Source of the DNA: Aureibaculum marinum
GTDB lineage: Bacteria; Bacteroidota; Bacteroidia; Flavobacteriales; Flavobacteriaceae
Direction of reading: 5' to 3'
NCBI RefSeq assembly: GCF_003813905.1
Contig: NZ_RPFJ01000003.1
Span: 129,001 to 193,000, forward strand
DNA length: 64,000 nt
A program made the translations under genes and the position numbers. Shown here in pieces: positions 28,030 through 37,821 of the stretch. The notes beneath the pieces were generated by a model, which saw only the letters and a program-made list of their open reading frames with translations, had not been told where the DNA came from and ran no database searches. Positions within the stretch are counted from its first letter, which is position 1. The number at the start of each line of letters is the position of its first letter.

Positions 28030-29067
28030 ATGAATGTAGATTATATAATTGTAGGTCTTGGATTAGCAGGATTGGCTTTTGCTGAAGAATTGAAATGTAA
28101 TAACAAATCTTTCATTATTTATGAAGATTATTCTCAAAACTCTTCTCGTGTAGCAGGTGGAGCTTATAATCCTGTTATTTTAAAACGATTTACTCCTGTT
28201 TGGGATGCTTTTGATCAATTGGAAATTGCAATTCCCTTTTATAAAACTTTAGAAAAAAAATTAAAAGTAAAAATAGATTCTCCATTAGATATTTATCGAA
28301 TTTTTACTTCGGTTGAAGAGCAAAATAATTGGTTTAATGCTTGTGACAAACCTTTTTTTAGTAATTATATGATTCCTAAAATCATAAAAAACACAAACAA
28401 AAGTATTCATGCTCCTTTTGGATTTGGTAAAATAACAAACACTGGAAAAATTGACACTGAACTATTATTAAATACATACAGAACCTATTTACAAGAAACT
28501 AATCAGTTGTTAAATGAACGTTTTGATTATTCTAAAATTAGTTTTACTGGTGATTTAATACAATACAATAATATCACTTCAAAAAAAATTGTTTTTTGTG
28601 AAGGTTTTGGTGTGGTTAAAAATCCTTATTTCAAAACAGTACCATTAAAAGAAGCGAAAGGTGAATTGCTAACCATCCACTCCCCTAATCTCAACATTAA
28701 ATCTATTATAAAATCTTCTGTATTTATTATGCCATTAGATAATGACAATTATTTAGTAGGTGCAACTTTTAACTGGAAAGATAAAACATTAAAACCAACA
28801 CTGGAGGCCAAAAGAGATTTGGAGACTAAATTACAAAAAATTATTACTGTACCCTATAAAGTTATAAATCAGAAAGCAGGAATTAGGCCTACTGTAAAAG
28901 ATAGAAGACCAATAATAGGCAAACACCCGAAACATCCTCAACTGGCAATTTTAAACGGGTTAGGCACAAGAGGTGTAATGTTAGCTCCAAAAATGGCTTA
29001 TCAACTTTACCATCATTTAGAAAATAATAAAAATTTAAGTAAAGAAGTTGACCTTGCTAGATTTTAA
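28030..29067 (+). CDS. FAD-dependent oxidoreductase (DAO family)
   Basis: A 345-residue flavoprotein of the D-amino-acid-oxidase/glycine-oxidase fold. The FAD dinucleotide motif IVGLGLAGLAFAEEL is at 7-21. SSRVAGGAYNPVILKRF (about 38-54) replaces the usual GASxxNAG segment. The C-terminal region has NQKAGIRPTVKDRRPIIGKHPKHPQLAILNGLGTRGVMLAPKMA, typical of the fold. It often follows gldN in flavobacteria, but here a terminator separates the two, so a role in gliding is not implied. The FAD half of MnmC has the same fold, so tRNA wobble modification is a conceivable alternative. Substrate unknown. Confidence 0.8.
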   Translation: MNVDYIIVGLGLAGLAFAEELKCNNKSFIIYEDYSQNSSRVAGGAYNPVILKRFTPVWDAFDQLEIAIPFYKTLEKKLKVKIDSPLDIYRIFTSVEEQNNWFNACDKPFFSNYMIPKIIKNTNKSIHAPFGFGKITNTGKIDTELLLNTYRTYLQETNQLLNERFDYSKISFTGDLIQYNNITSKKIVFCEGFGVVKNPYFKTVPLKEAKGELLTIHSPNLNIKSIIKSSVFIMPLDNDNYLVGATFNWKDKTLKPTLEAKRDLETKLQKIITVPYKVINQKAGIRPTVKDRRPIIGKHPKHPQLAILNGLGTRGVMLAPKMAYQLYHHLENNKNLSKEVDLARF

Positions 29068-29072
29068 AAAAT

Positions 29073-29108
29073 AAAAAGCCCAAAATTCATTAGAATTTTG
29101 GGCTTTTT
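29073..29108. terminator. Bidirectional terminator
   Basis: A perfect 16-bp inverted repeat, AAAAAGCCCAAAATTC and its complement, with loop ATTA, between convergent genes ending at 29067 and 29127. Confidence 0.93.
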
Positions 29109-29126
29109 ACATCTATAAATGTAATA

Positions 29127-30341
29127 TTACATCTCTAAAGCTTTTTTAGGATTTCCATCCATAAGCAATTCTACAGGGTTTTCTAACGCTTCTTTAACTG
29201 CTACTAAAAACCCAACAGACTCTCTACCATCTATAATTCGGTGATCGTAAGACAAGGCTACATACATAATTGGTCTAATTGTAACTGCCCCATTTATGGC
29301 TACAGGTCTTTCTACTATATTATGCATACCTAAAATAGCACTTTGAGGTGGATTAATAATTGGAGTAGACAACATTGAGCCAAATACTCCACCATTTGTA
29401 ATAGTAAAAGTACCTCCAGTCATTTCATCAACTGTAATTTCTCCTTCTCTAGCACGTATAGCCAAACGTTTAACCTCAGCTTCAACACCTCTAAATGTTA
29501 AATTTTCCGCATTTCTAATTACAGGCACCATTAATCCTTTAGGTCCAGAAACTGCAATTGAAATATCTTGAAAATCATAAGAAACTTTATAGTCTCCATC
29601 AATCATAGAGTTAACATCAGGATATAGTTGTAATGCTCTTACTACAGCTTTGGTAAAAAAGCTCATAAACCCTAAACCAACCCCATGTCTTTCTTTAAAA
29701 GCCTCTTTATATTCATTACGTAAATCAAATATAGGTTTCATATCTACTTCGTTAAAAGTAGTAAGCATTGCAGTTTCATTTTTAACAGACACTAAACGCT
29801 CTGCAACTTTACGACGCAACATTGATAATTTTTTACGCTCAGAGCCTCTTACGCCACCTGTAGAAGGTGACCCCATACTTGGGGTGGCTTTAATTGCGTC
29901 ATCTTTTGTAATTCTTCCATCTTTACCAGTTCCTTTTATGGAAGTTGCAGAAATTCCTTTTTCTGCTAATATCTTTTTAGCTGCTGGTGAAGCTGCTCCA
30001 CTAGCATAAGTTTCTTTCTTTTCAATTTCCACAGTTTTTTCTACCTTTTTAGCTGGCTCTTCTTTTGCAGCTTCTTTTTGTGGACTAGCACCATCAGGCT
30101 TTTTAGCACTGGTATCAATTAGACACACAACGGCACCAACGGCAACAGCATCACCTTCTTCTGCTTTTAATGTAATGATACCACTTTCCTCCGCAGGCAA
30201 CTCTAATGTTGCTTTATCAGAGTCTACCTCTGCAATAGCCTGATCTTTTTCTACATAATCACCATCTTCTACCAACCAAGTGGCTATTTCTACTTCGGTA
30301 ATCGATTCGCCCGGTGAAGGGACTTTCATTTCTAAAATCAT
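29127..30341 (-). CDS. odhB: 2-oxoglutarate dehydrogenase E2 (dihydrolipoyl succinyltransferase)
   Basis: E2 core of the 2-oxoglutarate dehydrogenase complex, transferring succinyl from lipoate to CoA in the TCA cycle. The 404 residues consist of a lipoyl domain (1-75, lipoylated Lys43 in DSDKATLE), a Lys/Glu/Ala linker, a peripheral-subunit-binding domain (about 112-148, [14 protein letters not shown]...[14 protein letters not shown]) and the acyltransferase domain with the catalytic [11 protein letters not shown] near the C-terminus. It follows odhA by 66 bases in the same direction. The lpd/E3 gene is not in the window. Confidence 0.95.
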   Translation of the reverse strand: MILEMKVPSPGESITEVEIATWLVEDGDYVEKDQAIAEVDSDKATLELPAEESGIITLKAEEGDAVAVGAVVCLIDTSAKKPDGASPQKEAAKEEPAKKVEKTVEIEKKETYASGAASPAAKKILAEKGISATSIKGTGKDGRITKDDAIKATPSMGSPSTGGVRGSERKKLSMLRRKVAERLVSVKNETAMLTTFNEVDMKPIFDLRNEYKEAFKERHGVGLGFMSFFTKAVVRALQLYPDVNSMIDGDYKVSYDFQDISIAVSGPKGLMVPVIRNAENLTFRGVEAEVKRLAIRAREGEITVDEMTGGTFTITNGGVFGSMLSTPIINPPQSAILGMHNIVERPVAINGAVTIRPIMYVALSYDHRIIDGRESVGFLVAVKEALENPVELLMDGNPKKALEM

Positions 30342-30407
30342 AATTGTTTAAATTATCAATATTCAAATTCCTATCAAAAATAATGGAATTTATTAATTAT
30401 TTTATAT

Positions 30408-33146
30408 TTATTTATCAAAAACTGAATCTATAACTCGTTGCTGTCTTCTTTTAAATCTAGTACTAGATCCTGCTGCAGGCACAGCATAAAATGGTCTACT
30501 TGCAACTTCTAATTTTACCAAAGTAAAACGTTGTAACATATAACTCCAAGCTCCCATATTTTGAGGCTCTTCTTGAGCCCAAACATATCTTTCAACATTT
30601 TTATACTGATTAATAATACTTTGAATTTTTTCTAAATCTAAAGGAAAAAGTTGTTCTATTCTGATTAATGCAACATCTTCTCTTGCTAATTCTTCACGAG
30701 CAGCTAGTAAATCATAATAAAATTTACCTGTACAGAATACTATTTTTTTAATTTTCTTTTTATCTACATTATCATCAATTACCGTTTGAAATTCACCTTT
30801 TGCTAAATCATTAAGTTTTGATATTGCTTTTGGATGACGTAATAAACTTTTAGGCGTAAAAACAATTAAAGGCTTTCTATAATTACGTTTCATTTGACGC
30901 CTTAATAAATGATAAAAATTGGCTGGAGTTGTACAATCCGCAACAGTCATATTATGATTTGCACATAATTGTAGGTAACGTTCCATTCTAGCTGAAGAGT
31001 GTTCAGAACCTTGCCCTTCGTAACCATGTGGTAATAATACAACGATACCATTTTGGAGTTTCCACTTATCTTCGGCTGCTGACATGTATTGGTCAAATAT
31101 AATTTGAGCACCATTACTAAAATCACCAAATTGTGCCTCCCATATGGTTAATGTATTTGGGTTAGCCATAGCATAACCATAATCAAAGCCTAATACTCCA
31201 TACTCCGATAACAATGAATTATAAATGGTCATCTTACCCTTATTATTCGGATTGCTATTTAGTAAATTTATGCGTTCTTCTGTTACTTCATCACGTAAAA
31301 TAGCATGTCTATGACTAAAAGTACCACGCTCAACATCTTGACCTGAAATTCTAACATTAAAACCTTCTTCTAATAGAGAGCCATAAGCTAAGGTTTCTGC
31401 CATACCCCAATCTAATGTATCTGCTTCTATCATCTTAGCTCTGTCATTTAAAATACGAATAGCTTTTCTAACAAAATTAGCTCCTTCGGGTACATGTGAT
31501 ACTACATCAGCAATACCTTTTAAATTTTTAATGGAATATTTAGTGTTAACAGGTTTTAACATTTCATTAGAATCTGCTTTAACAAAACCTTGCCAAGTAC
31601 TTTCCATAAAAGGCTTTACTACTGAACTTGTGTCGTCCTTAGATTTTAAATATTCACTTTCAAGGAATGATTTATACTCGTTATGTATTTTATCTACATA
31701 AGCCTGATCTACAGTTTTTTCTTCTAATAATTTAGCAACATAAATTTCTTTAGGATTTCTATGTTTGGCTATCGTTTTATATAATTTTGGTTGCGTAAAA
31801 CGAGGTTCATCGCCTTCATTATGACCATATTTTCTATATCCAAGTAAATCGATAAAAACATCACGTTTAAACTTCATTCTGAACGCCAATGCCAATTCTG
31901 TAGCATGCACTACAGCTTCAGCATCGTCTGCATTTACATGCAACACCGGAGACAAAGTTACTTTACCAACATCTGTACAATAAGTACTAGATCTTGCATC
32001 TAAATAATTAGTAGTAAAACCAATCTGATTATTTACAACAATATGAATAGTTCCTCCAGTTTTATAGCCATTTAACTTAGCCATTTGAATAACTTCATAA
32101 ACAATACCTTGACCAGCAATTGCTGCATCTCCATGAACTAAAATTGGTAATATTTTAGAGGAATCTCCATTATATTTTCTGTCTATTTTGGCTCTAACAA
32201 TTCCCTCAGCTACCGCATCAACTGTTTCTAAATGAGATGGATTTGGAACCAAGTTCATTTTTATCTCTTTACCATTTTGATAAGTTTTATTCAACGTTAA
32301 ACCCATATGGTATTTTACATCACCATCAATAGTATCATCTTCAAAATCTTTACCCTCAAATTCGCTAAATAATTCTCTTACCGGCTTTCTAAAAATATTT
32401 GTAAGCGTATTTAAACGACCTCTATGAGCCATCCCTAAAACACATTCTTCTAACTGATATTCATTAACAGCCTGATAAAGCATATTACTAATAGCAGGAA
32501 TAAGAGCTTCTCCTCCTTCTAAAGAAAAACGTTTTTGCCCTACATATTTCGTTTGTAAAAACTGTTCAAAAGTAACAGATTGATTTAATTTTGAAAGAAT
32601 ATATTTTTTCTTTTCAACATCGTATTTTGGATAGTTATCATTTACATTTAACTTATCTTGCCACCACTTAATTTCTTCTGGTTTACGAATATACATATAT
32701 TCAACCCCAATAGAGTCACAATAAATAGCTTCAAGATGTTTAATAATATCTCTTAAAGAGGCATTACCAATACCTAAAATTTTACCTGCATCAAATATAG
32801 TATCTAAATCATTTTCTGACAGTCCAAAATTCTCTAAGGCTAACGTAGGTGTATATTTTCTACGCTCACGTACTGGATTTGTTTTTGTAAACAAATGTCC
32901 TCTAGAACGGTAACCGTTTATTAATTCTATAACCTGAAATTCCTTTTGAACTAATTCTGGAACTTCAAATTCTACATTATTGTTTTTTGTTTCGCCATCT
33001 AAACTATAATCAGTATTGGCAAGATCGTAACCTTGAAAAAAACTTCTCCAACTTGGTTCTACAGCATCAGGATTTGATAAATATTTCTGATACAAATCTT
33101 CAATAAAACCTGTGTGAGCTGCATTTAAGAATGAAAACCTATCCAT
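30408..33146 (-). CDS. odhA: 2-oxoglutarate dehydrogenase E1
   Basis: Thiamine-diphosphate-dependent decarboxylase that starts the 2-oxoglutarate dehydrogenase reaction. The 912 residues match the usual SucA length. The N-terminus carries FLNAAHTGFIEDLYQKYLSNP (the E2-binding segment), followed by YMYIRKPEEIKWWQDKL, the ThDP-region sequence GMAHRGRLN (about 243-251), HGDAAIAGQGIVYE (about 343-356) and LLPHGYEGQGSEHSSARMERYLQL (about 705-728). Together with odhB it forms the two-gene operon typical of the TCA cycle. Confidence 0.97.
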   Translation of the reverse strand: MDRFSFLNAAHTGFIEDLYQKYLSNPDAVEPSWRSFFQGYDLANTDYSLDGETKNNNVEFEVPELVQKEFQVIELINGYRSRGHLFTKTNPVRERRKYTPTLALENFGLSENDLDTIFDAGKILGIGNASLRDIIKHLEAIYCDSIGVEYMYIRKPEEIKWWQDKLNVNDNYPKYDVEKKKYILSKLNQSVTFEQFLQTKYVGQKRFSLEGGEALIPAISNMLYQAVNEYQLEECVLGMAHRGRLNTLTNIFRKPVRELFSEFEGKDFEDDTIDGDVKYHMGLTLNKTYQNGKEIKMNLVPNPSHLETVDAVAEGIVRAKIDRKYNGDSSKILPILVHGDAAIAGQGIVYEVIQMAKLNGYKTGGTIHIVVNNQIGFTTNYLDARSSTYCTDVGKVTLSPVLHVNADDAEAVVHATELALAFRMKFKRDVFIDLLGYRKYGHNEGDEPRFTQPKLYKTIAKHRNPKEIYVAKLLEEKTVDQAYVDKIHNEYKSFLESEYLKSKDDTSSVVKPFMESTWQGFVKADSNEMLKPVNTKYSIKNLKGIADVVSHVPEGANFVRKAIRILNDRAKMIEADTLDWGMAETLAYGSLLEEGFNVRISGQDVERGTFSHRHAILRDEVTEERINLLNSNPNNKGKMTIYNSLLSEYGVLGFDYGYAMANPNTLTIWEAQFGDFSNGAQIIFDQYMSAAEDKWKLQNGIVVLLPHGYEGQGSEHSSARMERYLQLCANHNMTVADCTTPANFYHLLRRQMKRNYRKPLIVFTPKSLLRHPKAISKLNDLAKGEFQTVIDDNVDKKKIKKIVFCTGKFYYDLLAAREELAREDVALIRIEQLFPLDLEKIQSIINQYKNVERYVWAQEEPQNMGAWSYMLQRFTLVKLEVASRPFYAVPAAGSSTRFKRRQQRVIDSVFDK

Positions 33147-33410
33147 TAATTTTTAAATATAAAATATGAACTACAAAAATACAACTTTTACGCATATAAA
33201 ATAATATTGAAGCCATGGATAACAATAAGATTTAACAAAAATTAAAGATTCTAAGTAATTGAGATATATTTGAACTTTAAGTTTGAATTAATTGAGTATA
33301 AAAAAGGTATCTCTAACCACAACTATATCTTTCTCTTATGACATAATTAGAAGTAACAGTTGCTATAACTAAAACGAAGTAGCATACTCAAATAGCGACA
33401 TGTAGTCAAA
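33147..33410. other. Intergenic region between odhA and the tRNA terminator
   Basis: AT-rich sequence. Apart from the odhA -7 element at its left end I see no ORF, RNA gene or repeat. The complete gap to the helicase gene (33147-33694) also contains the terminator, tRNA-Asn and its promoter listed separately. Confidence 0.55.
33174..33181 (-). promoter_or_regulatory. Putative odhA promoter -7 element
   Basis: TATTTTTG on the minus strand matches TAnnTTTG, 28 bases before the odhA ATG. Confidence 0.45.
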
Positions 33411-33440
33411 AAAAAAACCAACCTAACGGTTGGTTTTTTT
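33411..33440 (-). terminator. Terminator of tRNA-Asn
   Basis: On the minus strand the stem AACCAACC/GGTTGGTT with loop GTTA is followed by a long T run. It begins about 8 bases after the tRNA 3' end. The flanking A and T runs make it potentially bidirectional. Confidence 0.88.
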
Positions 33441-33447
33441 TATTTTG

Positions 33448-33521
33448 CTCCCCCTCTTGGGCTCGAACCAAGGACCCTCTGATTAACAGTCAGATGCTCT
33501 AACCAACTGAGCTAAGGAGGA
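33448..33521 (-). tRNA. tRNA-Asn (GTT)
   Basis: Read on the minus strand, a complete 74-nt cloverleaf: acceptor TCCTCCT pairing with AGGGGGA (one T-G pair), D arm GCTCAGTTGGTTAGAGC, anticodon arm CTGACTGTTAATCAG with anticodon GTT, and T arm with GGTTCGAGCCC. The discriminator is G and the CCA end is not encoded. It has its own promoter and terminator and stands alone. Confidence 0.96.
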
Positions 33522-33551
33522 ATGTTTCTCTTTCTTTAAATTTTCAGGATG

Positions 33552-33581
33552 CAAATATAAATGTTTTTCTATTTCTTACAA
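33552..33581 (-). promoter_or_regulatory. Promoter of tRNA-Asn (-33 and -7)
   Basis: On the minus strand TTG (33579-33581), a 19-base spacer and TATATTTG (33552-33559) match the Bacteroidota promoter consensus closely. The -7 box is 30 bases before the tRNA 5' end. This is the best-formed promoter in the window. Confidence 0.65.
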
Positions 33582-33694
33582 CAATAAATGCAATAATTTT
33601 TTTAAAAAAATTTAGTCTAAAAATGATGAGTATTTATTATCAACGTTTTAACCTAATTTAAGGTTCTTATTTATGATAAAAAAAATTTAAAATA

Positions 33695-35050
33695 TTACTT
33701 CTTTTTATTCCGTTTGTTATAATTTTTATCTCCTCTAGTTTTTGGTTTCTTGTATTTCGCAGCAATTTTATATTGATAAGAGCCTCCTTTATTAACTTTT
33801 TTATTTTTATCAGATTTTTCATGAAACCCTGAACCTAAAGATTCGTCTCTTTTTTTTATCTGATTTTTAGATTCAATAGTTTTGGGTTGCTCTTCGGGTA
33901 TTAATTTTTTAGATATTTCGACATTTTCAGGTAATGAAACTTCCTTTATTTTAATTCCCATTAAATGTTCAATGGCATTTTTATAATCATGTTCCTTTTC
34001 TGTATAAAACAAAAGGCTTTCTCCTTTATGTGCTGCTCGTCCGGTTCTACCAATACGATGCATATAATTTTCTGGAAATTTAGGAGTATCAAAATTTATT
34101 ACATGCGAAATTTCATCTAAATCCAGACCACGTGCCATTACATCTGTAGTTACTAAAATTCTATTGTCTCCTTGATTAAATTGCTTCATGGAACGCAATC
34201 TATAATTTTGTGTTTTGTTAGAATGTATTACACACAGTTCGTTATTATAAAATTCGTCTAATGACTCAAATAAACGATCTGCATTGCGTTTATTTGAAAC
34301 GAATATTAATACTTTTTTATAGGTTGATACATCTTTTAAAAGAGAAACCAATAAATTTACCTTTGTATAAAAATTAGGAACAGCATAACAACGTTGCATT
34401 ATATTATCTAATGGCGTACCACTTAAAGCAATAGTTATTTTAACTGGTGCAATAAAAAAATCATTAATCAATACATCTACATCTTCAGTCATTGTTGCCG
34501 AAAACATAATATTCTGTCGGTTTGCAGGTAACAAATCAAATAAATTGGTTAACTGAAAGCGAAACCCTAAATCGAGCATAACATCAACCTCATCAATCAC
34601 TAACTTTTTAACAGCTTTTAATGTCAATGCTCTACTCAATACTAAATCATACAACCTTCCTGGTGTTGCCACAATAATATCACACCCTTGTTCTAGCATT
34701 GCTTTTTGAGCATTTATATTGGTACCACCATATATTTCAAAAACTCTATGATTAAGATATTTTCCGAATTTATTAATCTCACCTGCAACTTGAACCACCA
34801 GTTCTCGAGTAGGAACTAAAACAAGAACACGAGGATGCTTTTCTTTAGAAAATTTAAGTTGTTGTAAAATTGGTAAAAGATATGCCAAGGTTTTTCCAGT
34901 ACCTGTTTGAGCAATACCAACAACATTTTTACCAGAAGCAATTACTGAAAACGCTTTAGATTGTATAGGAGTTGGTGTTATAAACCCAAAATCGTCTAAG
35001 GCATTACTTAGTTGTTTTGAAATCTTAAATTCATCAAAAGATTGTATCAT
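33695..35050 (-). CDS. DEAD-box family RNA helicase (DEVD variant)
   Basis: ATP-dependent RNA helicase of the RhlE-like group, 451 residues. Motifs in order: Q motif GFITPTPIQ (22-30), motif I AQTGTGKT (47-54), Ia PTRELVVQV, Ib TPGRL, motif II DEVD (about 154-157, in place of DEAD), motif III SAT, motif V ARGLDLD and motif VI HRIGRTGRA. A basic, Lys/Asn/Gly-rich C-terminal tail (about 385-451) suits RNA binding. DEVD is a recurrent variant in Bacteroidota and keeps the catalytic Asp-Glu pair. Likely role is ribosome assembly or mRNA turnover; the substrate is unknown. Confidence 0.92.
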   Translation of the reverse strand: MIQSFDEFKISKQLSNALDDFGFITPTPIQSKAFSVIASGKNVVGIAQTGTGKTLAYLLPILQQLKFSKEKHPRVLVLVPTRELVVQVAGEINKFGKYLNHRVFEIYGGTNINAQKAMLEQGCDIIVATPGRLYDLVLSRALTLKAVKKLVIDEVDVMLDLGFRFQLTNLFDLLPANRQNIMFSATMTEDVDVLINDFFIAPVKITIALSGTPLDNIMQRCYAVPNFYTKVNLLVSLLKDVSTYKKVLIFVSNKRNADRLFESLDEFYNNELCVIHSNKTQNYRLRSMKQFNQGDNRILVTTDVMARGLDLDEISHVINFDTPKFPENYMHRIGRTGRAAHKGESLLFYTEKEHDYKNAIEHLMGIKIKEVSLPENVEISKKLIPEEQPKTIESKNQIKKRDESLGSGFHEKSDKNKKVNKGGSYQYKIAAKYKKPKTRGDKNYNKRNKKK

Positions 35051-35064
35051 AATATATTTTGTCG

Positions 35065-35072
35065 CAAAAGTA
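35065..35072 (-). promoter_or_regulatory. Putative helicase promoter -7 element
   Basis: TACTTTTG on the minus strand matches TAnnTTTG, about 15 bases before the helicase ATG, which would give a very short leader. Confidence 0.42.
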
Positions 35073-35246
35073 CGGTTTTGAAATCATCTTGCCCTTTACT
35101 TTTTATTTAACAATTATTATCTGAAATACTAATTTAACATTATTACTCTTTTTTACAACAGTAAAAGTGCCTCATTTTAGATTAAACAAACAACTGATTT
35201 ACTATTAAACAAACTCAACGACTAGTAATTCTATTTTTTTATAAAA

Positions 35247-35276
35247 AAAAACCATCCCAAAAATGGGATGGTTTTT
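35247..35276 (-). terminator. Terminator after the OmpA-family gene
   Basis: Stem of at least 9 bp, ACCATCCCA/TGGGATGGT, extended by A-T pairs, loop AAAA, flanked by A and T runs. It is 29 bases past the OmpA-family stop. Confidence 0.9.
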
Positions 35277-35304
35277 CACTATTACTTTCTTTCTCTATTA
35301 TCTA

Positions 35305-36906
35305 TTATTCAATAACGGTTTCTTCAACCTCTTCTTTTACAACAGAGAAGTTTGTACGTCTATTTAATTGGTGTTCCTCCTTAGAACATTTAACTCCGTC
35401 AGAACATTTATTAACCAATTGAGATTCTCCTAAACCTTCGCTAGTTAATCTTTCTGGAGCAATTCCTTTAGCAATCATATACTCTACTGTAGATTTTGCT
35501 CTACGTTCAGATAATTTCTGGTTATATGATTTTGTTCCTCTAGAATCTGTATGAGAAGTTGCATGAATTTTAAGATCTGGATATTTATTCATCACCTCAA
35601 TTACTTTATCTAACTCAAGTGCAGCATCAGGGCGAATATTATGCTTATCAAAATCAAAATAGATAACATTAATATTAACCAATACCTCGTCACCAATAAG
35701 TTTAAATTCAGACTCTAAATCTAAATTTTGTACTATAGCTGGTGCATCAAGATCGTTAACTGTAGTCACTTCTTTTTCTAATTTTAAATACCCGTCATTA
35801 GTTCCTACAATCGTATATTCACTATTACAAGGTACATCAAAACTATACTCTGCAGTATCTTCACTAGCTGCGGTTATCTGTAATTGATTACCTTCACTAT
35901 CTAAAATTGCCACTAAAGCACCAGGCAATAATTCTTTAGTATCTCTATCTCTTACAACACCTCTAACAGTTTGTAAACATTCAATGTATATTTTTTCATC
36001 GACTTTAAAAGAGTAGATATCATCATCCCCTTTCCCTTCCTTTCTGTTTGAAGAAAAATAACCTTGTGTTTCGTCTCTTAAGATATAAGCAAAATCATCT
36101 TTTGGACTGTTTAGTGGTTCGCCTAAATTTATTGGTTCAGATACGGTATTATCATAAATTTTACTAGCAAAAATATCCAAATTACCAAAACCTGCATGTC
36201 CATTTGAAGAGAAAAACAACATGTTGTCATCATCTATATGAGGAAACATTTCACGCTCTTCGGTATTAATTCTATTCCCCATATTTCTTGGTTCACTATA
36301 AGTACCATCTGGTAAAATATCTACTACCCAAATATCAGTTTTACCAATAGAACCAGGTCTATCAGATACAAAATATAATTTTTTCTCCTCTTTATCTAAT
36401 GTTGGTAATCCTGTTGAGAAATCGTCACTATTAAATTCTAATTTTTGAACATTACTCCATATATAATTACTTTCTACATCAGCTTTATAAAGTTGAATGT
36501 TGCTTAAACCATTCCTTCCTTTAATAGCCTTACCTTTTTCATCGTAATTATTACCTGAAAAATAAACAGTTTTTAAATCTTTAGTGAATGTTACACTAGC
36601 TTCGTGATATTTTCTATTCACTTCACCACGTAAACTTTGTTTATTAATAATTTGTCCTGTACTGTCAATATCACCAATAAATAAATCTAAAAAAGGCTGG
36701 TCGTTACCTTCCCAGTTTCTTCTAACAATGGCAACTTTTTCTGTAGGAGAAGCAAAAATAACTTTATCTTTTCCATAAAAATTCAAGCCAAAGTCAGCAT
36801 TTTTGGTATTAACATTTAACAACCTAATACTGTGTTTACCAGGTGATGATTGTGCAGCCATTAAAAATGTGCATAACAATAAACTGAGCGTAATTATTTT
36901 TTTCAT
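35305..36906 (-). CDS. OmpA-family protein with PD40 beta-propeller repeats
   Basis: Envelope protein of 533 residues if started at ATG 36906, which gives a proper signal peptide (KKIITLSLLLCTFLMAAQ); the ATG 18 bases upstream is less likely. Residues about 20-310 hold PD40/WD40-like repeats (KLYFVSDRPGSIGKTDIWVV, MLFFSSNGHAGFGNLDIFAS). A carboxypeptidase-regulatory-like domain follows (about 320-390), and the last about 115 residues are an OmpA peptidoglycan-binding domain (VIYFDFDKHNIRPDAALELD, ATSHTDSRGTKSYNQKLSERRA). Domain order matches PorE-like envelope proteins of Bacteroidota, some of which serve T9SS, but that role is not shown here. Confidence 0.88.
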   Translation of the reverse strand: MKKIITLSLLLCTFLMAAQSSPGKHSIRLLNVNTKNADFGLNFYGKDKVIFASPTEKVAIVRRNWEGNDQPFLDLFIGDIDSTGQIINKQSLRGEVNRKYHEASVTFTKDLKTVYFSGNNYDEKGKAIKGRNGLSNIQLYKADVESNYIWSNVQKLEFNSDDFSTGLPTLDKEEKKLYFVSDRPGSIGKTDIWVVDILPDGTYSEPRNMGNRINTEEREMFPHIDDDNMLFFSSNGHAGFGNLDIFASKIYDNTVSEPINLGEPLNSPKDDFAYILRDETQGYFSSNRKEGKGDDDIYSFKVDEKIYIECLQTVRGVVRDRDTKELLPGALVAILDSEGNQLQITAASEDTAEYSFDVPCNSEYTIVGTNDGYLKLEKEVTTVNDLDAPAIVQNLDLESEFKLIGDEVLVNINVIYFDFDKHNIRPDAALELDKVIEVMNKYPDLKIHATSHTDSRGTKSYNQKLSERRAKSTVEYMIAKGIAPERLTSEGLGESQLVNKCSDGVKCSKEEHQLNRRTNFSVVKEEVEETVIE

Positions 36907-37128
36907 ATCATTTTTTTTTAACATAAATTATATTATTCCACTTATTATAATTTCTGAATTCAAAGTAAATTATAGCTTTTAAAAAAGCCTCTGATTTAAA
37001 AAAACAAATTTAACAAATATAATTTAACACTTATTATAAGTTGGCATAGGTTTTGTTAAAACAAGCAACAGAAAGCGTTTTTAACTGAATATTAGACAGT
37101 TAACACATTTTACATTTATTAAATAGTG

Positions 37129-37740
37129 CTATTTTCTTCCTTCTATTCTAGGTTTTTCATTAAATTCAAGACCATTATAATCCAATTTCCATCCAAAAGT
37201 ACCAACCATTTGTTCAATAATTTTAACAGTATCTAGTGCTTTTGAAGTTGCCGAAGATAACAATTCACTTTCTGGAATTTTTTCCTCAATATTCATTCTT
37301 ACCTTTTTATTTAGATTACTCAAATCAGACGCCGCAAATTTATTAAAGTATCCATGTTTTACATCATAGTACTGAATATCTGTTTCAATACTTAATATTT
37401 CTGGTTCCGGAAAGTGTTCTAAAATTAACTTTTTCTTTTCAGGAATGGATTGCAATTTTATTTTTTTCATATCAAAACCTATCATTACCTTGGCATTAGC
37501 AAGAACAATAGCTTTTCTTTTACTACTTATTAAGTTTAATAGCACACCTTTTACGTCTTCAAAATGCATTATTTCAGAAAAATCCCCCTCTACGGTTATC
37601 ATTTTTGAAACGTTTCTTATTTTTTCTAATAGTACTACAGACTGTTCCTCTGATTTATTTTTAGTAAATCTGTTGCTAAAAATTAGAACAATTACACCTA
37701 ATATTATAATGCCTAAAAGTAACCCTAAAATAAATTCCAT
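37129..37740 (-). CDS. DUF4230 membrane-anchored protein
   Basis: A 203-residue protein with an N-terminal membrane helix (about 2-21) and a soluble remainder resembling DUF4230: ISSKRKAIVLANAKVMIGFDMKKIKLQS (about 72-99), followed by a beta-rich segment and a helical C-terminus (EEKIPESELLSSATSKALDTVKIIEQMVG). The family is widespread in Bacteroidota and Firmicutes with no known function. Topology suggests the domain faces away from the membrane on the outer side. It lies 81 bases after mnmD in the same direction. Confidence 0.78.
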   Translation of the reverse strand: MEFILGLLLGIIILGVIVLIFSNRFTKNKSEEQSVVLLEKIRNVSKMITVEGDFSEIMHFEDVKGVLLNLISSKRKAIVLANAKVMIGFDMKKIKLQSIPEKKKLILEHFPEPEILSIETDIQYYDVKHGYFNKFAASDLSNLNKKVRMNIEEKIPESELLSSATSKALDTVKIIEQMVGTFGWKLDYNGLEFNEKPRIEGRK

Positions 37741-37821
37741 TTGGTTAAATTATTTACGCTAATTTTTCTTTTAAAATTTAAACTTTTCTCCCTAACTCTA
37801 TCTTCAAGTTACTATTCTTAA

